Part shown: positions 18,135 to 29,400 of the stretch, in pieces
Layout of the letters: each line of letters starts with the position of its first letter
How positions within the stretch are numbered: position 1 is the first letter of the stretch
Origin: Bradyrhizobium paxllaeri
GTDB lineage: Bacteria; Pseudomonadota; Alphaproteobacteria; Rhizobiales; Xanthobacteraceae
DNA: 64,000 bases
Assembly (NCBI RefSeq): GCF_001693515.2
Contig: NZ_CP042968.1
Span: forward strand, 744,001 to 808,000
Direction: 5' to 3'
Notes under the pieces: generated by a model
Seen by the model: the letters and a program-made list of their open reading frames with translations, nothing else
The model's database searches: none
What the model was told of the DNA's origin: nothing
Made by a program: the position numbers and the translations under genes

Positions 18135-19361
18135 CTAGCCTCCGACGTCGCCCGAGAGAATTTCGCCGAAACGCTCCCAGTTCTCGCCCTTGAACCTTAT
18201 CAATTGCAATTGCGAGAGCGGAGCAAAATCGGTCGCTGACGTGTTGACCTTAATCCCAGGCAGCAGACCGCCGGGCTCAAAGTCCTTGATGCTGGCCGCC
18301 TGCTTCATGACGTTTGCGCGGGTCAGATCGTCGCCGCAGGCCTTTAGCACGTGCACCAAGCCTTGTGCGACGATATAGGCGTACATCACCGACGCATCGG
18401 CCCGGTTAGCTTCCGGATAATACTTATCCAGGAACTCGTTCCATGCCTTCATCGCGGCATCGTTCTTCCATTGCGCGTCGGTCGGATCCTTGAAGTATTG
18501 CGACGAGATGATGTCCTGTCCATTCTCGAAGCCGGCCGGCTTCATCACGCTGCCGATAGAGCCCGAGACGTTGTTGAGGAAGTGCAGCGGCTTCCAGCCG
18601 ATCTCCGCGTTCTTCTTGATCGCCTGCGCCGCGAACTTCGGCGTGGTGATGTTGAAGAAGACGTCGGCGCCGGACGACTTCAGCTTGACGATGTGGGAGT
18701 CGATCGTCGGTTGCGAGACCTCATAACTCTCCTCCAGGACGATCATCGATGCCTTGGCGCCAAGTCCGTCCTTGAAGCCCTTCAGGTAGTCCTTACCGTA
18801 ATCGTCGTTCTGATAGAGGATGCCGATCTTGGCGTTCGGATGGTTCTTCAGGATGTACTTGGCGTAGATCTGCGACTCGCTCTGGTAGTTGGGCTGCCAG
18901 CCCATGGTCCAGGGAAATTCCTTGGGGTCGTTCCACTTGGTTGCGCCGGTCGCGACGAACAGTTGCGGCACCTTCTTCGAGTTCAGGTATTTCTGGATCG
19001 CGGTGTTCGGCGGGGTGCCCAGTGAATTGAACACGAGCAAGACTTCATCGCTCTCGACCAGCTTGCGCACCTGTTCCACCGTCTTCGGCGGAGAGTAGGC
19101 GTCGTCATAACTGACGAAGTTGATCTTGCGACCGTTGATGCCGCCCTCGGCGTTGATCTTCCTGAAATAGGCTTCCTCGGTCTTGCCGATCACGCCGTAG
19201 GCGGAAGCGGGTCCGCTGTAGGGCATGATGTTGCCGATCTTGATTTCGGTATCGGTGGCGCCGGTGTCGTATTTCTTCTGCGCAAGCGCGTCGCTGCTGG
19301 TCGCAGCAAGCAATGCGAGGGCCGCCGAAAAGGCTCCCAAGCGCAAGTTGATGGCGAGCAT
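18135..19361 (-). CDS. LivK-type periplasmic binding protein, copy 2
   Basis: Binding protein of 408 aa and a close paralogue of copy 1. The signal peptide is unrelated in detail (MLAINLRLGAFSAALALLAATSSDALAQ), while from KKYDTGATDTEIKIGNIMPYS onward the two are nearly identical. Differences cluster near residues 300-400 (for example VMYAYIVAQ against VMFGYTVAQ, and DFEPGG against DLELGG), which could tune the ligand pocket. It lies between the livM gene and copy 1 with terminators on both sides, so it probably has its own promoter in 19362-19457. Ligand unknown; branched-chain amino acids or amides are plausible. Confidence 0.85.
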   Translation of the reverse strand: MLAINLRLGAFSAALALLAATSSDALAQKKYDTGATDTEIKIGNIMPYSGPASAYGVIGKTEEAYFRKINAEGGINGRKINFVSYDDAYSPPKTVEQVRKLVESDEVLLVFNSLGTPPNTAIQKYLNSKKVPQLFVATGATKWNDPKEFPWTMGWQPNYQSESQIYAKYILKNHPNAKIGILYQNDDYGKDYLKGFKDGLGAKASMIVLEESYEVSQPTIDSHIVKLKSSGADVFFNITTPKFAAQAIKKNAEIGWKPLHFLNNVSGSIGSVMKPAGFENGQDIISSQYFKDPTDAQWKNDAAMKAWNEFLDKYYPEANRADASVMYAYIVAQGLVHVLKACGDDLTRANVMKQAASIKDFEPGGLLPGIKVNTSATDFAPLSQLQLIRFKGENWERFGEILSGDVGG

Positions 19362-19457
19362 TTTTTGATCTCCCTGGGATCGATGACTGTGTCATTGTTT
19401 TTGACTGGAGCACTTGGCGGCTCTTGATTGCATTGAATACCTTTCGGTTGCATCCAG

Positions 19458-19493
19458 CAACAAAAAGCCCTCCGCGACGGTGTCGCGGAGGGC
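19458..19493 (-). terminator. Rho-independent terminator after livM
   Basis: A perfect 12-base stem, GCCCTCCGCGAC (19467-19478) with GTCGCGGAGGGC (19482-19493), followed on the minus strand by TTTTTGTTG. It ends the livG-F-H-M transcript before livK copy 2. Confidence 0.85.
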
Positions 19494-19580
19494 GATATTT
19501 AGTCTGATCCCCGGGAAACTACCGCCCGGCGGAATATTGGTTAATGGCCGAGTTCGCCACTCCCGAGTTTCTTCTTGTTC

Positions 19581-20600
19581 TCAGTTCTTCCTGAGATTGC
19601 CGAGCATCTGCTGGGCGACCATTGCGACCTGCCTTGCACCATGCGGCACGAGGAAGATGACGAGGAACAGCAGCACACCGAACACCGCGCCGGAGAGGCC
19701 CTTGGAGATGCTCTCCGCGATGTTCGGCACGAAGATGATGAAGGCGGCGCCGACGAACGAGCCCGGCAGCCAGCCGACACCGCCGACCACCATGCCGAGG
19801 AATAGCGCGATGGCTAGGTTGATCGTGTAGCTGTCGGGCGCGACGAACGCCACGACGATGGCGCTGAGCCCGCCGGCGATACCGGTGATGCCCGCGGACA
19901 CGCCGAAGGCGAGCGTCTTGTACTGGGCGACGTCGACGCCCATGGCGGAGGCCGCGATCTCATTGTCGCGGATCGACATGAAGGCGCGGCCCGAGCGTGA
20001 GCGTAGCAGGTTGACCGACCCGATATAGATCGCCAGCGCGATCGCCAGCGTGAAGTAATAGAGCCACTTGTCCTGTCCGATCGGCAGGCCGAACGGCGCA
20101 TCGGGTTTCATGACGGTGAGGCCCTGCACGCCGCCGGTCCAATGCTCGAGGAAATGCAGCTTCAGGAGTTGCGGCATGGCGACGGCCAGCGCGAAGGTGG
20201 CTAGCGCCAGATAGATGCCGGAAAGCCGCAATGCGGGTTTGCCGAACAGGTAGCCGGCGCCGAACGAGACAAGCCCCGCGATCGGCAGCGTCAACGCGTA
20301 ATTCACGTTGAAGTTTTCCATCAGGACCGCCGACGTATAGGCGCCGAGCGCGTAGAACGCGCTCTGGCCGAGCGAAAACTGCCCGCTGCCGCCGGTCAGG
20401 ATGTTGAGCGCCAGCACCGCGATCCCGTAGATCATGACCATCGTCATCTGGAACACGACGAAGTTCTTCACGAACACCGGGGTGACGAGCAGTGCCGCCA
20501 GGATCACCAGCGAGGTGCCGGTACCCAGCGTCATGGCGCGCTTCGGAACGGCCTCGACGGCCGGGGCTTCTGTAACAGTGTCTTCTGCAGCGGCGCTCAT
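19581..20600 (-). CDS. livM: Branched-chain amino acid-type ABC permease LivM
   Basis: Membrane permease of 339 aa. A polar N-terminal 20 residues is followed by about eight to ten hydrophobic helices. GGSGQFSLGQSAFYALGAYTSAVL and RSGRAFMSIRDNEIAASAMGVD are the LivM hallmarks (the second is the ATPase-contacting loop). Its ATG lies three bases after the livH stop region, so the two are translated together. Together with LivH it forms the channel of the importer. Confidence 0.88.
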   Translation of the reverse strand: MSAAAEDTVTEAPAVEAVPKRAMTLGTGTSLVILAALLVTPVFVKNFVVFQMTMVMIYGIAVLALNILTGGSGQFSLGQSAFYALGAYTSAVLMENFNVNYALTLPIAGLVSFGAGYLFGKPALRLSGIYLALATFALAVAMPQLLKLHFLEHWTGGVQGLTVMKPDAPFGLPIGQDKWLYYFTLAIALAIYIGSVNLLRSRSGRAFMSIRDNEIAASAMGVDVAQYKTLAFGVSAGITGIAGGLSAIVVAFVAPDSYTINLAIALFLGMVVGGVGWLPGSFVGAAFIIFVPNIAESISKGLSGAVFGVLLFLVIFLVPHGARQVAMVAQQMLGNLRKN

Positions 20601-20602
20601 GA

Positions 20603-21481
20603 TCAGACTCGCTTGACGATGGCTCGGCCGAACAGACCGGCAGGTTTGAAGACCAGGACGGTGATGATCAGCGCAAGCGCGATCGGAAGTTTCAGTTCAT
20701 TGCCGACGCCGGGGATATAGGTGCCGGCGAGGTTCTCGAAGACGCCGACCAGGAAGCCGCCGATGACGGCGCCAAGCGGCGAGGAAAGGCCGCCGAGCAC
20801 GGCGGCGGCAAAGCCGTAAACCAGAACGCCGCCCATCATGTTCGGTTCGAGGAACACGACCGGTGCGATCAGGATGCCGGCGACGGCGCCGATCGCGGAG
20901 GCCATGCCCCAGCCGAGCGCAATCATCCAGGAGGTATTGACGCCGACCAGGCGCGCCGATTCCGGCAACGCCGCCGCGGCGCGCATCGCAAGGCCGATCC
21001 GGGTGAACTGGAAGAACAGGTAGAGTCCGACCAGCATCAAGAGTGTGACGCCGACCATCCCGGCCTGGTGGGTCGAGATCAACTGGCTGCCGAGGAACGG
21101 CGCGGAGCCGAACGGGGTCGGATACTGCTTGATGGTGAAATCCCAGATCAGTCCGGCCACCGAGTTGACGATCGCAAACAGCGCGATGAAACCGGCGACG
21201 TTGGTCAGCACCGGCGCCTTGGCGAGCGGCTTGAACAGCAGCCGCTCGATGAGGATGCCGCCGGCGAACGAGATCGCCAGCGTGAGTATGAACGACCACC
21301 AATAGGGCACGCCCCACTGCATCAATTGCCAGGAGATGAAGGTCGAGAACATCGCCATTTCGCCCTGGGCGAAATTCAGGTGGTCGATCGCCTGGTAGAT
21401 CATGACCACCGCGAGCGCCATACAGGCATAGATCGCGCCCGTGGCGATCCCGGCCAGGACTTGGTTGGTAAACAGCTCCAT
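20603..21481 (-). CDS. livH: Branched-chain amino acid-type ABC permease LivH
   Basis: Membrane permease of 292 aa. NQVLAGIATGAIYACMALAVVMIYQ at the start and LNFAQGEMAMFSTF near 35-48 are typical of LivH, as is GVLVYGFAAAVLGGLSSPLGAVIGG toward the end. Eight or so hydrophobic segments span the protein. It lies 11 bases after livF and two before livM in a compact operon. Confidence 0.88.
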   Translation of the reverse strand: MELFTNQVLAGIATGAIYACMALAVVMIYQAIDHLNFAQGEMAMFSTFISWQLMQWGVPYWWSFILTLAISFAGGILIERLLFKPLAKAPVLTNVAGFIALFAIVNSVAGLIWDFTIKQYPTPFGSAPFLGSQLISTHQAGMVGVTLLMLVGLYLFFQFTRIGLAMRAAAALPESARLVGVNTSWMIALGWGMASAIGAVAGILIAPVVFLEPNMMGGVLVYGFAAAVLGGLSSPLGAVIGGFLVGVFENLAGTYIPGVGNELKLPIALALIITVLVFKPAGLFGRAIVKRV

Positions 21482-21492
21482 TGTCCTGCTCC

Positions 21493-22206
21493 TCAGTAGC
21501 CGAGATAGGATTTGCGGACGTCTTCGTTGCTCGCGATTTCCTTCGCGTTCCCCGACATCACTATCTTCCCGGTTTCGATCACATAGGCCTGGTCGGCGAG
21601 TTCCAGCGCCAGTTGCGCGTTCTGCTCGACCACCAGAATGGTGACCTTGTCCTCGCGGTTGATCTTGCCGAGAATCTTGAACAGCTCGCGCACGATCAGC
21701 GGCGCCAGGCCGAAGGACGGCTCGTCCAGCAGCATCAGCCGCGGACGCAGCATCAGCGCGCGCGCGACCGCGAGCATCTGCTGCTCGCCGCCCGACAGCG
21801 TGCCGGCCTGCTGGGTGTGGCGCTCCTTGAGCACCGGGAAGTGCTCATACATGCGCTCGATATCGGCGACGATGTTCTTCTTGTCGGTGCGGGTGATGGC
21901 CCCGAGCTGCAGGTTCTCCTCCACCGTCATGGTGGTGAAGGTGCCGCGGCCCTGCGGCACATGCGCAATGCCGAGCCGGACGACGTTTTCGGTGGACTTG
22001 CCGGACAGCGGCTTGCCCTCGAACTCGATCGCGCCGGTCGAGCGCACCATGTTGCAGATCGCCCGCAAGGTGGTGGTCTTGCCGGCGCCGTTGGCGCCCA
22101 GCAGCGTGGTCAGCGAACCCTCGTTGAGCGCAAAGGTGAGGCCGTGAAGAGCCTGGACCTGGCCGTAATAGGCGCGCAGGTCCTTGACGTTGAGCATCGC
22201 GGTCAT
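21493..22206 (-). CDS. livF: ABC transporter ATPase LivF
   Basis: ATPase of 237 aa. Walker A is GANGAGKTT (near 36-44), signature LSGGEQQ (near 138), Walker B LMLLDEPSFGLAP (near 157) and switch His replaced as usual by VVEQNA. The GQVQALHGLTFALNEGSLT opening is typical of LivF. Its start overlaps the livG stop by four bases, so translation is coupled. Confidence 0.88.
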   Translation of the reverse strand: MTAMLNVKDLRAYYGQVQALHGLTFALNEGSLTTLLGANGAGKTTTLRAICNMVRSTGAIEFEGKPLSGKSTENVVRLGIAHVPQGRGTFTTMTVEENLQLGAITRTDKKNIVADIERMYEHFPVLKERHTQQAGTLSGGEQQMLAVARALMLRPRLMLLDEPSFGLAPLIVRELFKILGKINREDKVTILVVEQNAQLALELADQAYVIETGKIVMSGNAKEIASNEDVRKSYLGY

Positions 22207-23000
22207 TGGTCCTTGCTCCCCAGATAGGCTTTGATGACATCCGGATCGGCCTGGACCTGGGCCGGCGTTCCCTCGGCGAGCTTGCGGCCGAAGTTAAGCG
22301 CGACGACGTGGTCGGCGATCGACATCACCAGACCCATATGATGCTCGACCAGCAGCACGGTGAGATGCCGCTCGTCGCGAAGCTTCTTGATCAAATCGCC
22401 GAGCACATAGACTTCCTCGTGGTTGAGGCCGCCGGCGGGCTCGTCAAGCAGCAGGATCTTCGGGTCGGCGGCGAGCGCGCGCGCCAGCTCGACACGCTTC
22501 TGGGTGCCGAACGGCAGCCCCGACACCACGGTGTGGCCGACCTCCTCGAGATCGAGATAGGCGAGGATCTCGTGGACCTTCCTGTTGACGTCGGCTTCGC
22601 TGCGGCGAACCCAGGCGAGCTTCAGCGAGTCCGAGACGATGTCGCTCGACGTGCGCGAATGGCAGCCGACGCGGACATTGTCGAGCACCGAAAGGTTGGG
22701 AAACAGCGCGACGTTCTGGAAGGTGCGGCCGATGCCGATCTCGGCGATCTTGTGCGCCGGGCGCGTCAGGATGCTGGCGCCTTCCATCAGGATATCACCG
22801 GAAGACGGCTGATAGAGCCGGGAGAGACAGTTGAACAGTGTCGTCTTGCCGGCGCCGTTCGGTCCGATCAGCCCAAGGATATTTCCCTTGTGCATGTTAA
22901 AGGTCACGCCGTTGAGCGCGATGATGCCGCCGAACACGACGCTGACGTCGCGAACCGCGAGCAGGGGCGAATTGCCCTGCGCGAGCTGTGCCTGCGTCAT
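22203..23000 (-). CDS. livG: ABC transporter ATPase LivG
   Basis: ATPase of 265 aa. Walker A is GPNGAGKTT near residue 43; FGTQKRVELARALAADPKILLLDEPAGGLN carries signature and Walker B; VLLVEHHMGLVM holds the switch His. The long insertion (SRTSSDIVSDSLKLAWVRRSEADV) and [19 protein letters not shown] tail are LivG features. It is the first gene of the operon, 69 bases after the IclR gene on the same strand, so read-through from that gene is possible. Confidence 0.88.
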   Translation of the reverse strand: MTQAQLAQGNSPLLAVRDVSVVFGGIIALNGVTFNMHKGNILGLIGPNGAGKTTLFNCLSRLYQPSSGDILMEGASILTRPAHKIAEIGIGRTFQNVALFPNLSVLDNVRVGCHSRTSSDIVSDSLKLAWVRRSEADVNRKVHEILAYLDLEEVGHTVVSGLPFGTQKRVELARALAADPKILLLDEPAGGLNHEEVYVLGDLIKKLRDERHLTVLLVEHHMGLVMSIADHVVALNFGRKLAEGTPAQVQADPDVIKAYLGSKDQ

Positions 23001-23069
23001 CGCGTCCCGCCCGCCCTGATCACGGAGCGGGAATGACCGCGCGAATATTTTCGCCGGTCATGGTGAAGA

Positions 23070-23933
23070 CTATCTGATCCCCTCGGCCAAACGTGCAACT
23101 CTTCCTCCTGCTTTGGGTTTTTTGTTTTCTGTTTTTTTTGATTGCGGTGCTGCGCCGCCCAGCGCCGTCTCGATGTTCCTTACCATCGTGACAAGGCGAG
23201 GTCCAATGTCGTTGACCAGGCGATCTTCCGTGAAACGGAAAGCGGGCGCGCCGCAATTGAAGGCATATGGTCCGGTTCCGTCGCTGAGCTTCAGCGGCAC
23301 GCCGACCGCGTGCACGTCCTCCTGCCATTCGCCGGCGGAGATGGTGAAGCCGCGGCGCGCGAGCATTTCGCCCGCGCGTTCGATGCCGTCGCGCATTTTG
23401 GACCAGCGATTGCCGTAATGGTCGCGCAGTTCGCGCAATAACGAAGCGCGTTCGTCGTCGGGCAGGGCCCAGATATAGGCGCGTCCCATCGCGGTGGTCG
23501 CGATCGGCACGTGCGAGCCGACGTCAAGCTGCACACCGAGCAGGCCGGTGCGGCTCTGCCCGAAATAGATCATGCTGTGACGGTCGCGCCCGCCGACCGC
23601 GACGGCGCCGCCGGTCTCGCGCATCAGCGCTTCGCGATAGGGCTCGGACAAATGCCGAACACCGAGATTGGCGAGCGCGGCATACCCCAGCGCCATGGCT
23701 GATGGCGCGAGCTGATACTTCTCGAACCGGGGAACGGGTGTAAGATAACCGAGCTTGGTCAGGGTGTAGGTCAGCCGGGAAATGGTTGGCTTCGGCAGAT
23801 TGGTACGGGCGGCAAGTTCTTGATTGCCGAGAAGTCCGTCGTTGGGATGAAATGCGCGCAATACATCCAGTCCGCGGGAAAGTGCGACGACGAAGCTGCG
23901 ATCAGTCGCCACTTTCTTCCCTGGACGCTTCAT
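23070..23933 (-). CDS. IclR-family regulator of the pim operon
   Basis: IclR-type protein of about 287 aa. The N-terminal winged helix spans residues 15-75 (SRGLDVLRAFHP...GNQELAARTNLPKPTISRLTYTLTKLGYL), then the IclR effector domain (GAVAVGGRDRHSMIYFG, TAMGRAYIW). The C-terminal tail KKTENKKPKAGG is lysine-rich and encoded by long A/T runs (a run of eight T at about 23132-23139). It diverges from pimF and a 17-base palindrome lies between, so it probably controls the pim genes. The start at 23933 is chosen because the IclR core begins soon after; an in-frame start at 23996 is also open. Confidence 0.8.
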   Translation of the reverse strand: MKRPGKKVATDRSFVVALSRGLDVLRAFHPNDGLLGNQELAARTNLPKPTISRLTYTLTKLGYLTPVPRFEKYQLAPSAMALGYAALANLGVRHLSEPYREALMRETGGAVAVGGRDRHSMIYFGQSRTGLLGVQLDVGSHVPIATTAMGRAYIWALPDDERASLLRELRDHYGNRWSKMRDGIERAGEMLARRGFTISAGEWQEDVHAVGVPLKLSDGTGPYAFNCGAPAFRFTEDRLVNDIGPRLVTMVRNIETALGGAAPQSKKTENKKPKAGGRVARLAEGIR

Positions 23934-23957
23934 TACCCGCCACTGCTGATGAGCTCG

Positions 23958-23986
23958 TTGACAAGGGACGTGCTTCAAAATAACCC
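23958..23986 (+). promoter_or_regulatory. Possible pimF promoter
   Basis: TTGACA (23958-23963) lies 17 bases before TAACCC (23981-23986), a weak -10. If used, transcription would begin near 23993, just before the palindrome at 24010, which fits repression by the IclR protein. Tentative. Confidence 0.3.
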
Positions 23987-24009
23987 TCCCTGTCAAGATG
24001 TGGAATTAA

Positions 24010-24026
24010 ATTTCGCAGTGCGAAAT
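24010..24026. promoter_or_regulatory. Perfect palindrome, likely IclR-family operator
   Basis: ATTTCGCAGTGCGAAAT is perfectly symmetrical about the central G. TTTCGCA/TGCGAAA half-sites are common for IclR-family regulators. It sits in the 164-base gap between the divergent iclR-type gene and pimF. That the adjacent regulator binds it is inferred. Confidence 0.65.
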
Positions 24027-24097
24027 TGACGAGACGGCCGTAGCCACTCAACGCAAGTCGAGTGGCATCCAAGAACAAGTAATCCAGGGAGAGTCCC

Positions 24098-26191
<2,094 letters not shown>

Positions 26192-26213
26192 TGGGCTGGT
26201 ACGCTCTCTCCAC

Positions 26214-26297
26214 GTCGTTCCGGGGCGCGCATAGCGCGAACCCGGAACCTCGAGATTCCGGGTTCGCTCGCTGGCCGCGAGCGCCCCGGAATGACGG
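26214..26297. repeat. Palindromic repeat, GTCGTTCCGGGG type
   Basis: Outer GTTCCGGGGCGC/GCGCCCCGGAA ends enclose ACCCGGAACCTCGAGATTCCGGGTT. It lies in the 136-base space between pimF and pimA and is related to the unit at 12812-12894. Confidence 0.75.
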
Positions 26298-26327
26298 CTT
26301 GGCTAGCACGCTGTACTGAGCGCACAA

Positions 26328-28019
26328 ATGCCCCATCCCGGCGAACAGTTCTATCCGCAAGGCGTCCGCTGGGACGACGCGATCGCGCGCGGCACGCTGC
26401 CGGACCTGTTGTCGGACGCCGCCGCAGAGTTCGCCTCGCGGCCGGCGCTTGAATTTCGCGACCGGCCGATCAGCTACAGCGAACTCGAATCGCTGGTGGA
26501 AACCGCCGCCAGCGCCTTCCTCCGCGCCGGCTACGGCAAGAACAGTTCGATCGCGCTGTTCCTCGGCAATTCGCCCGATCATCCCGTCAATTTCTTCGGC
26601 GCGTTGAAGGCCGGCGCCCGTGTCGTGCATTTGTCGCCGCTCGACGGCGAGATCGCGCTGTCGCACAAGCTCTCCGATTCCGGCGCGCGGGTGCTGGTCA
26701 CCAGCAATCTGTCGGCGCTGCTGCCGACCGCGCTGAAATTCCTCGCTCACGGCCTGCTCGATCGCCTGATCGTTTGCGAGGACGATCATTGGGGCAAGGT
26801 CGGCACACAGCAAGCGGCGCTGCCAGATAATCCGAAGATCATCACGTTCAAGCAGTTCATTGACGGCGCGATGAAGCCGGCGCAATGGCCCGCAATCTCG
26901 GCCGATGACGTGGCGCTGCTGCAATATACCGGCGGCACCACCGGCCTGCCGAAGGGCGCGATGCTGAGCCATGGCAATCTGACCTCGGCAGTGTCGGTCT
27001 ACGACGTCTGGGGCAGGCCGTCGCGCGCCGAGCGCAATGCGATCGAGCGCGTGATCTGCGTGCTGCCGCTGTTTCACATCTACGCGCTGACGGTGGTGCT
27101 GCTGTCGTCGATCCGGCGCGGCAATCTGATCTCGCTGCATCAACGTTTCGATGTCGAGGCCGTGATGCGCGACATCGAAGTGAAGCGCGCGACGGCGTTT
27201 CCCGGCGTGCCCACCATGTGGATCGCGATCGCCGCCTTGCCGGACCTGGACAAGCGCGACCTGTCCTCGCTGGTCAGCGTTGGCTCAGGCGGCGCGCCGC
27301 TGCCGGTCGAGGTCGCGCGGATCCTGGAGCACAGGGTCGGGATGAAGCTCAAGAGCGGTTGGGGCATGACCGAAACCTGCTCGCCTGGCACCGCACACCC
27401 GAAGGAGGGGCCGGACAAGCCCGGCTCGATCGGCCTGATGCTGCCCGGCATCGAGATGGACGTGGTGTCGCTGGAGGATCCGACCAGACTGATGCCAGTG
27501 GGCGAAACCGGCGAAATCCGCATCCGCGGCCCGAACGTCACCAAGGGTTACTGGAACAGGCCGAAGGAAACCGCGGACGCCTTTGTCGGCGACCGCTTCC
27601 TAACCGGCGATATCGGCTACATGGACGCGGACGGTTATTTCTTTCTGGTCGACCGCAAGAAGGACATGATTATCTCCGGCGGCTTCAACGTCTATCCGCA
27701 GATGATCGAGCAGGCGATCTATACGCATCCCGCCGTGCAGGAAGTAATCGTGATCGGGATTCCCGATGATTACCGTGGCGAGGCGGCGAAAGCCTTCATC
27801 AAGCTGCGTGACGGCGCAAAACCGTTCACGCTGGATGAATTGCGCGTCTTCCTCACCGGCAAGCTCGGCAAGCATGAACTGCCGGCGGAGGTCGATTTCG
27901 TCGACGAACTGCCGCGCACGCCGGTCGGCAAACTGTCGCGCCACGAATTGCGCATGCAGCAATCGCAGCTGCAGGCTGCGCCATCGAAACAACAAGCCGT
28001 ATCAGGAGGTCGTTCCTAA
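26328..28019 (+). CDS. pimA: Dicarboxylate/fatty acid-CoA ligase (PimA-like)
   Basis: AMP-forming acyl-CoA ligase of 563 aa. The AMP-binding loop YTGGTTGLPKGAML is near residues 202-215, the A5 motif GWGMTETCSP near 344, the hinge FLTGDIGYMDADGYFFLVDRKKDMI near 424-448, and the catalytic Lys in TPVGKLSRHEL near 533. PimA of R. palustris accepts dicarboxylates and fatty acids of medium length. It would supply acyl-CoAs to PimCD and PimF. No clear strong ribosome site is seen; the ATG follows a palindromic repeat. Confidence 0.82.
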   Translation: MPHPGEQFYPQGVRWDDAIARGTLPDLLSDAAAEFASRPALEFRDRPISYSELESLVETAASAFLRAGYGKNSSIALFLGNSPDHPVNFFGALKAGARVVHLSPLDGEIALSHKLSDSGARVLVTSNLSALLPTALKFLAHGLLDRLIVCEDDHWGKVGTQQAALPDNPKIITFKQFIDGAMKPAQWPAISADDVALLQYTGGTTGLPKGAMLSHGNLTSAVSVYDVWGRPSRAERNAIERVICVLPLFHIYALTVVLLSSIRRGNLISLHQRFDVEAVMRDIEVKRATAFPGVPTMWIAIAALPDLDKRDLSSLVSVGSGGAPLPVEVARILEHRVGMKLKSGWGMTETCSPGTAHPKEGPDKPGSIGLMLPGIEMDVVSLEDPTRLMPVGETGEIRIRGPNVTKGYWNRPKETADAFVGDRFLTGDIGYMDADGYFFLVDRKKDMIISGGFNVYPQMIEQAIYTHPAVQEVIVIGIPDDYRGEAAKAFIKLRDGAKPFTLDELRVFLTGKLGKHELPAEVDFVDELPRTPVGKLSRHELRMQQSQLQAAPSKQQAVSGGRS

Positions 28020-28026
28020 ATCCCGC

Positions 28027-28147
28027 CGTCGTCCCGGCCTTGAGCCGGGACCCATACGCCGCGGCCCAGCTTGGGGCAGTTGGGGAGACGGCTTTGGTAA
28101 CAACGGAAGCCGGTGGTTATGGGTCCCCGCGTTCGCGGGGACGACGA
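28027..28147. repeat. Palindromic repeat between pimA and pimC
   Basis: GTCGTCCCGGCCTTGAGCCGGGACCCATACGCC-type left end and GGGTCCCCGCGTTCGCGGGGACGACG right end. It occupies the place where pimB is found in the R. palustris operon. Confidence 0.75.
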
Positions 28148-28191
28148 GATAGAGAGTTCGCAGGAATCAAGTTCGCTCACAGGAGGATCCG

Positions 28192-29382
28192 ATGGATCTC
28201 GCTTTCAGCAAGGAAGAAATAGCGTTTCGTGAGGAGGTCAGGGCCTTCTTCCGGGACAACGTGCCGCCGGAGACGCGGCGCAAGATGGTGGAGGGCCGTC
28301 ACCTCTCCAAGGACGAGATGATCGCCTGGTGGCGTATCCTCAACAAGAAGGGCTGGGGGGTCTCGCACTGGCCGAAGGAATATGGCGGCACGGGCTGGAC
28401 CTCGGTGCAGCACTATATCTTCAACGAAGAACTGCAGATGCATCCGGCGCCGGCGCCGCTGGCCTTCGGCGTCAGCATGGTCGGCCCGGTCATCTACACC
28501 TTCGGCAACGAGAAGCAGAAGCAGCAGTACCTGCCGCGCATCGCCAATGTCGACGACTGGTGGTGCCAGGGCTTCTCCGAGCCCGGCTCGGGATCGGACC
28601 TCGCCTCGCTCAAGACCAAGGCCGAGCGCAAGGGCGACAAGTACATCATCAATGGCCAGAAGACCTGGACCACGCTCGCCCAGCACGCCGACATGATCTT
28701 CTGCCTCTGCCGCACCGACACCAATGCGAAGAAGCAGATGGGCATCTCCTTCATCGTGTTCGACATGAAGTCGAAGGGCGTCACCGTGCACCCGATCGAG
28801 ACCATCGACGGCGGCCATGAGGTCAACGAAGTGTTCTTCGACGACGTCGAGGTGCCGGTCGAGAACCTGATCGGTGAGGAGAACAAGGGCTGGGACTACG
28901 CAAAGTTCCTGCTCGGCAACGAGCGCACCGGCATCGCCCGCGTCGGCGTCTCCAAGGAGCGGCTGCGCCGCATCAAGGATCTCGCCTCCAAGGTCGAATC
29001 GAACGGCAAGCCCGTCATCGAGGACCAGGGCTTCCGCGAGAAGCTTGCGGCCTGTGAGATCGAGCTCAAGGCGCTCGAACTCACCCAGCTTCGCGTCGTC
29101 GCCGACGAAGGCAAGCACGGCAAGGGCAAGCCCAACCCGGCGTCTTCGGTGCTGAAGATCAAGGGCTCGGAAATCCAGCAGACCACCACCGAGCTTCTGA
29201 TGGAAGTGATCGGCCCGTTCGCCGCGCCGTACGACGTGCATGGCGACGACGGCTCCAACGAGACCATGGACTGGACCGCCCAGATCGCGCCGAGCTACTT
29301 CAACAACCGCAAGGTCTCGATCTACGGCGGCTCCAACGAGATCCAGCGCAACATCATCACCAAGGCGGTGCTTGGGCTTTAG
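28192..29382 (+). CDS. pimC: Acyl-CoA dehydrogenase, large-subunit type (PimC-like)
   Basis: Flavin acyl-CoA dehydrogenase of 396 aa. Residues 1-120 form the helical N domain, WCQGFSEPGSGSDLASLKT (near 122-140) is the FAD/substrate signature, and YGGSNEIQRNIITKAVLGL closes the protein. The start has an AGGAGG ribosome site. It pairs with the smaller protein downstream, as PimC and PimD form the pimeloyl-CoA dehydrogenase in R. palustris. It introduces the alpha,beta double bond that PimF then hydrates. Confidence 0.85.
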   Translation: MDLAFSKEEIAFREEVRAFFRDNVPPETRRKMVEGRHLSKDEMIAWWRILNKKGWGVSHWPKEYGGTGWTSVQHYIFNEELQMHPAPAPLAFGVSMVGPVIYTFGNEKQKQQYLPRIANVDDWWCQGFSEPGSGSDLASLKTKAERKGDKYIINGQKTWTTLAQHADMIFCLCRTDTNAKKQMGISFIVFDMKSKGVTVHPIETIDGGHEVNEVFFDDVEVPVENLIGEENKGWDYAKFLLGNERTGIARVGVSKERLRRIKDLASKVESNGKPVIEDQGFREKLAACEIELKALELTQLRVVADEGKHGKGKPNPASSVLKIKGSEIQQTTTELLMEVIGPFAAPYDVHGDDGSNETMDWTAQIAPSYFNNRKVSIYGGSNEIQRNIITKAVLGL

Positions 29383-29400
29383 TGTCACCACAACACACAT

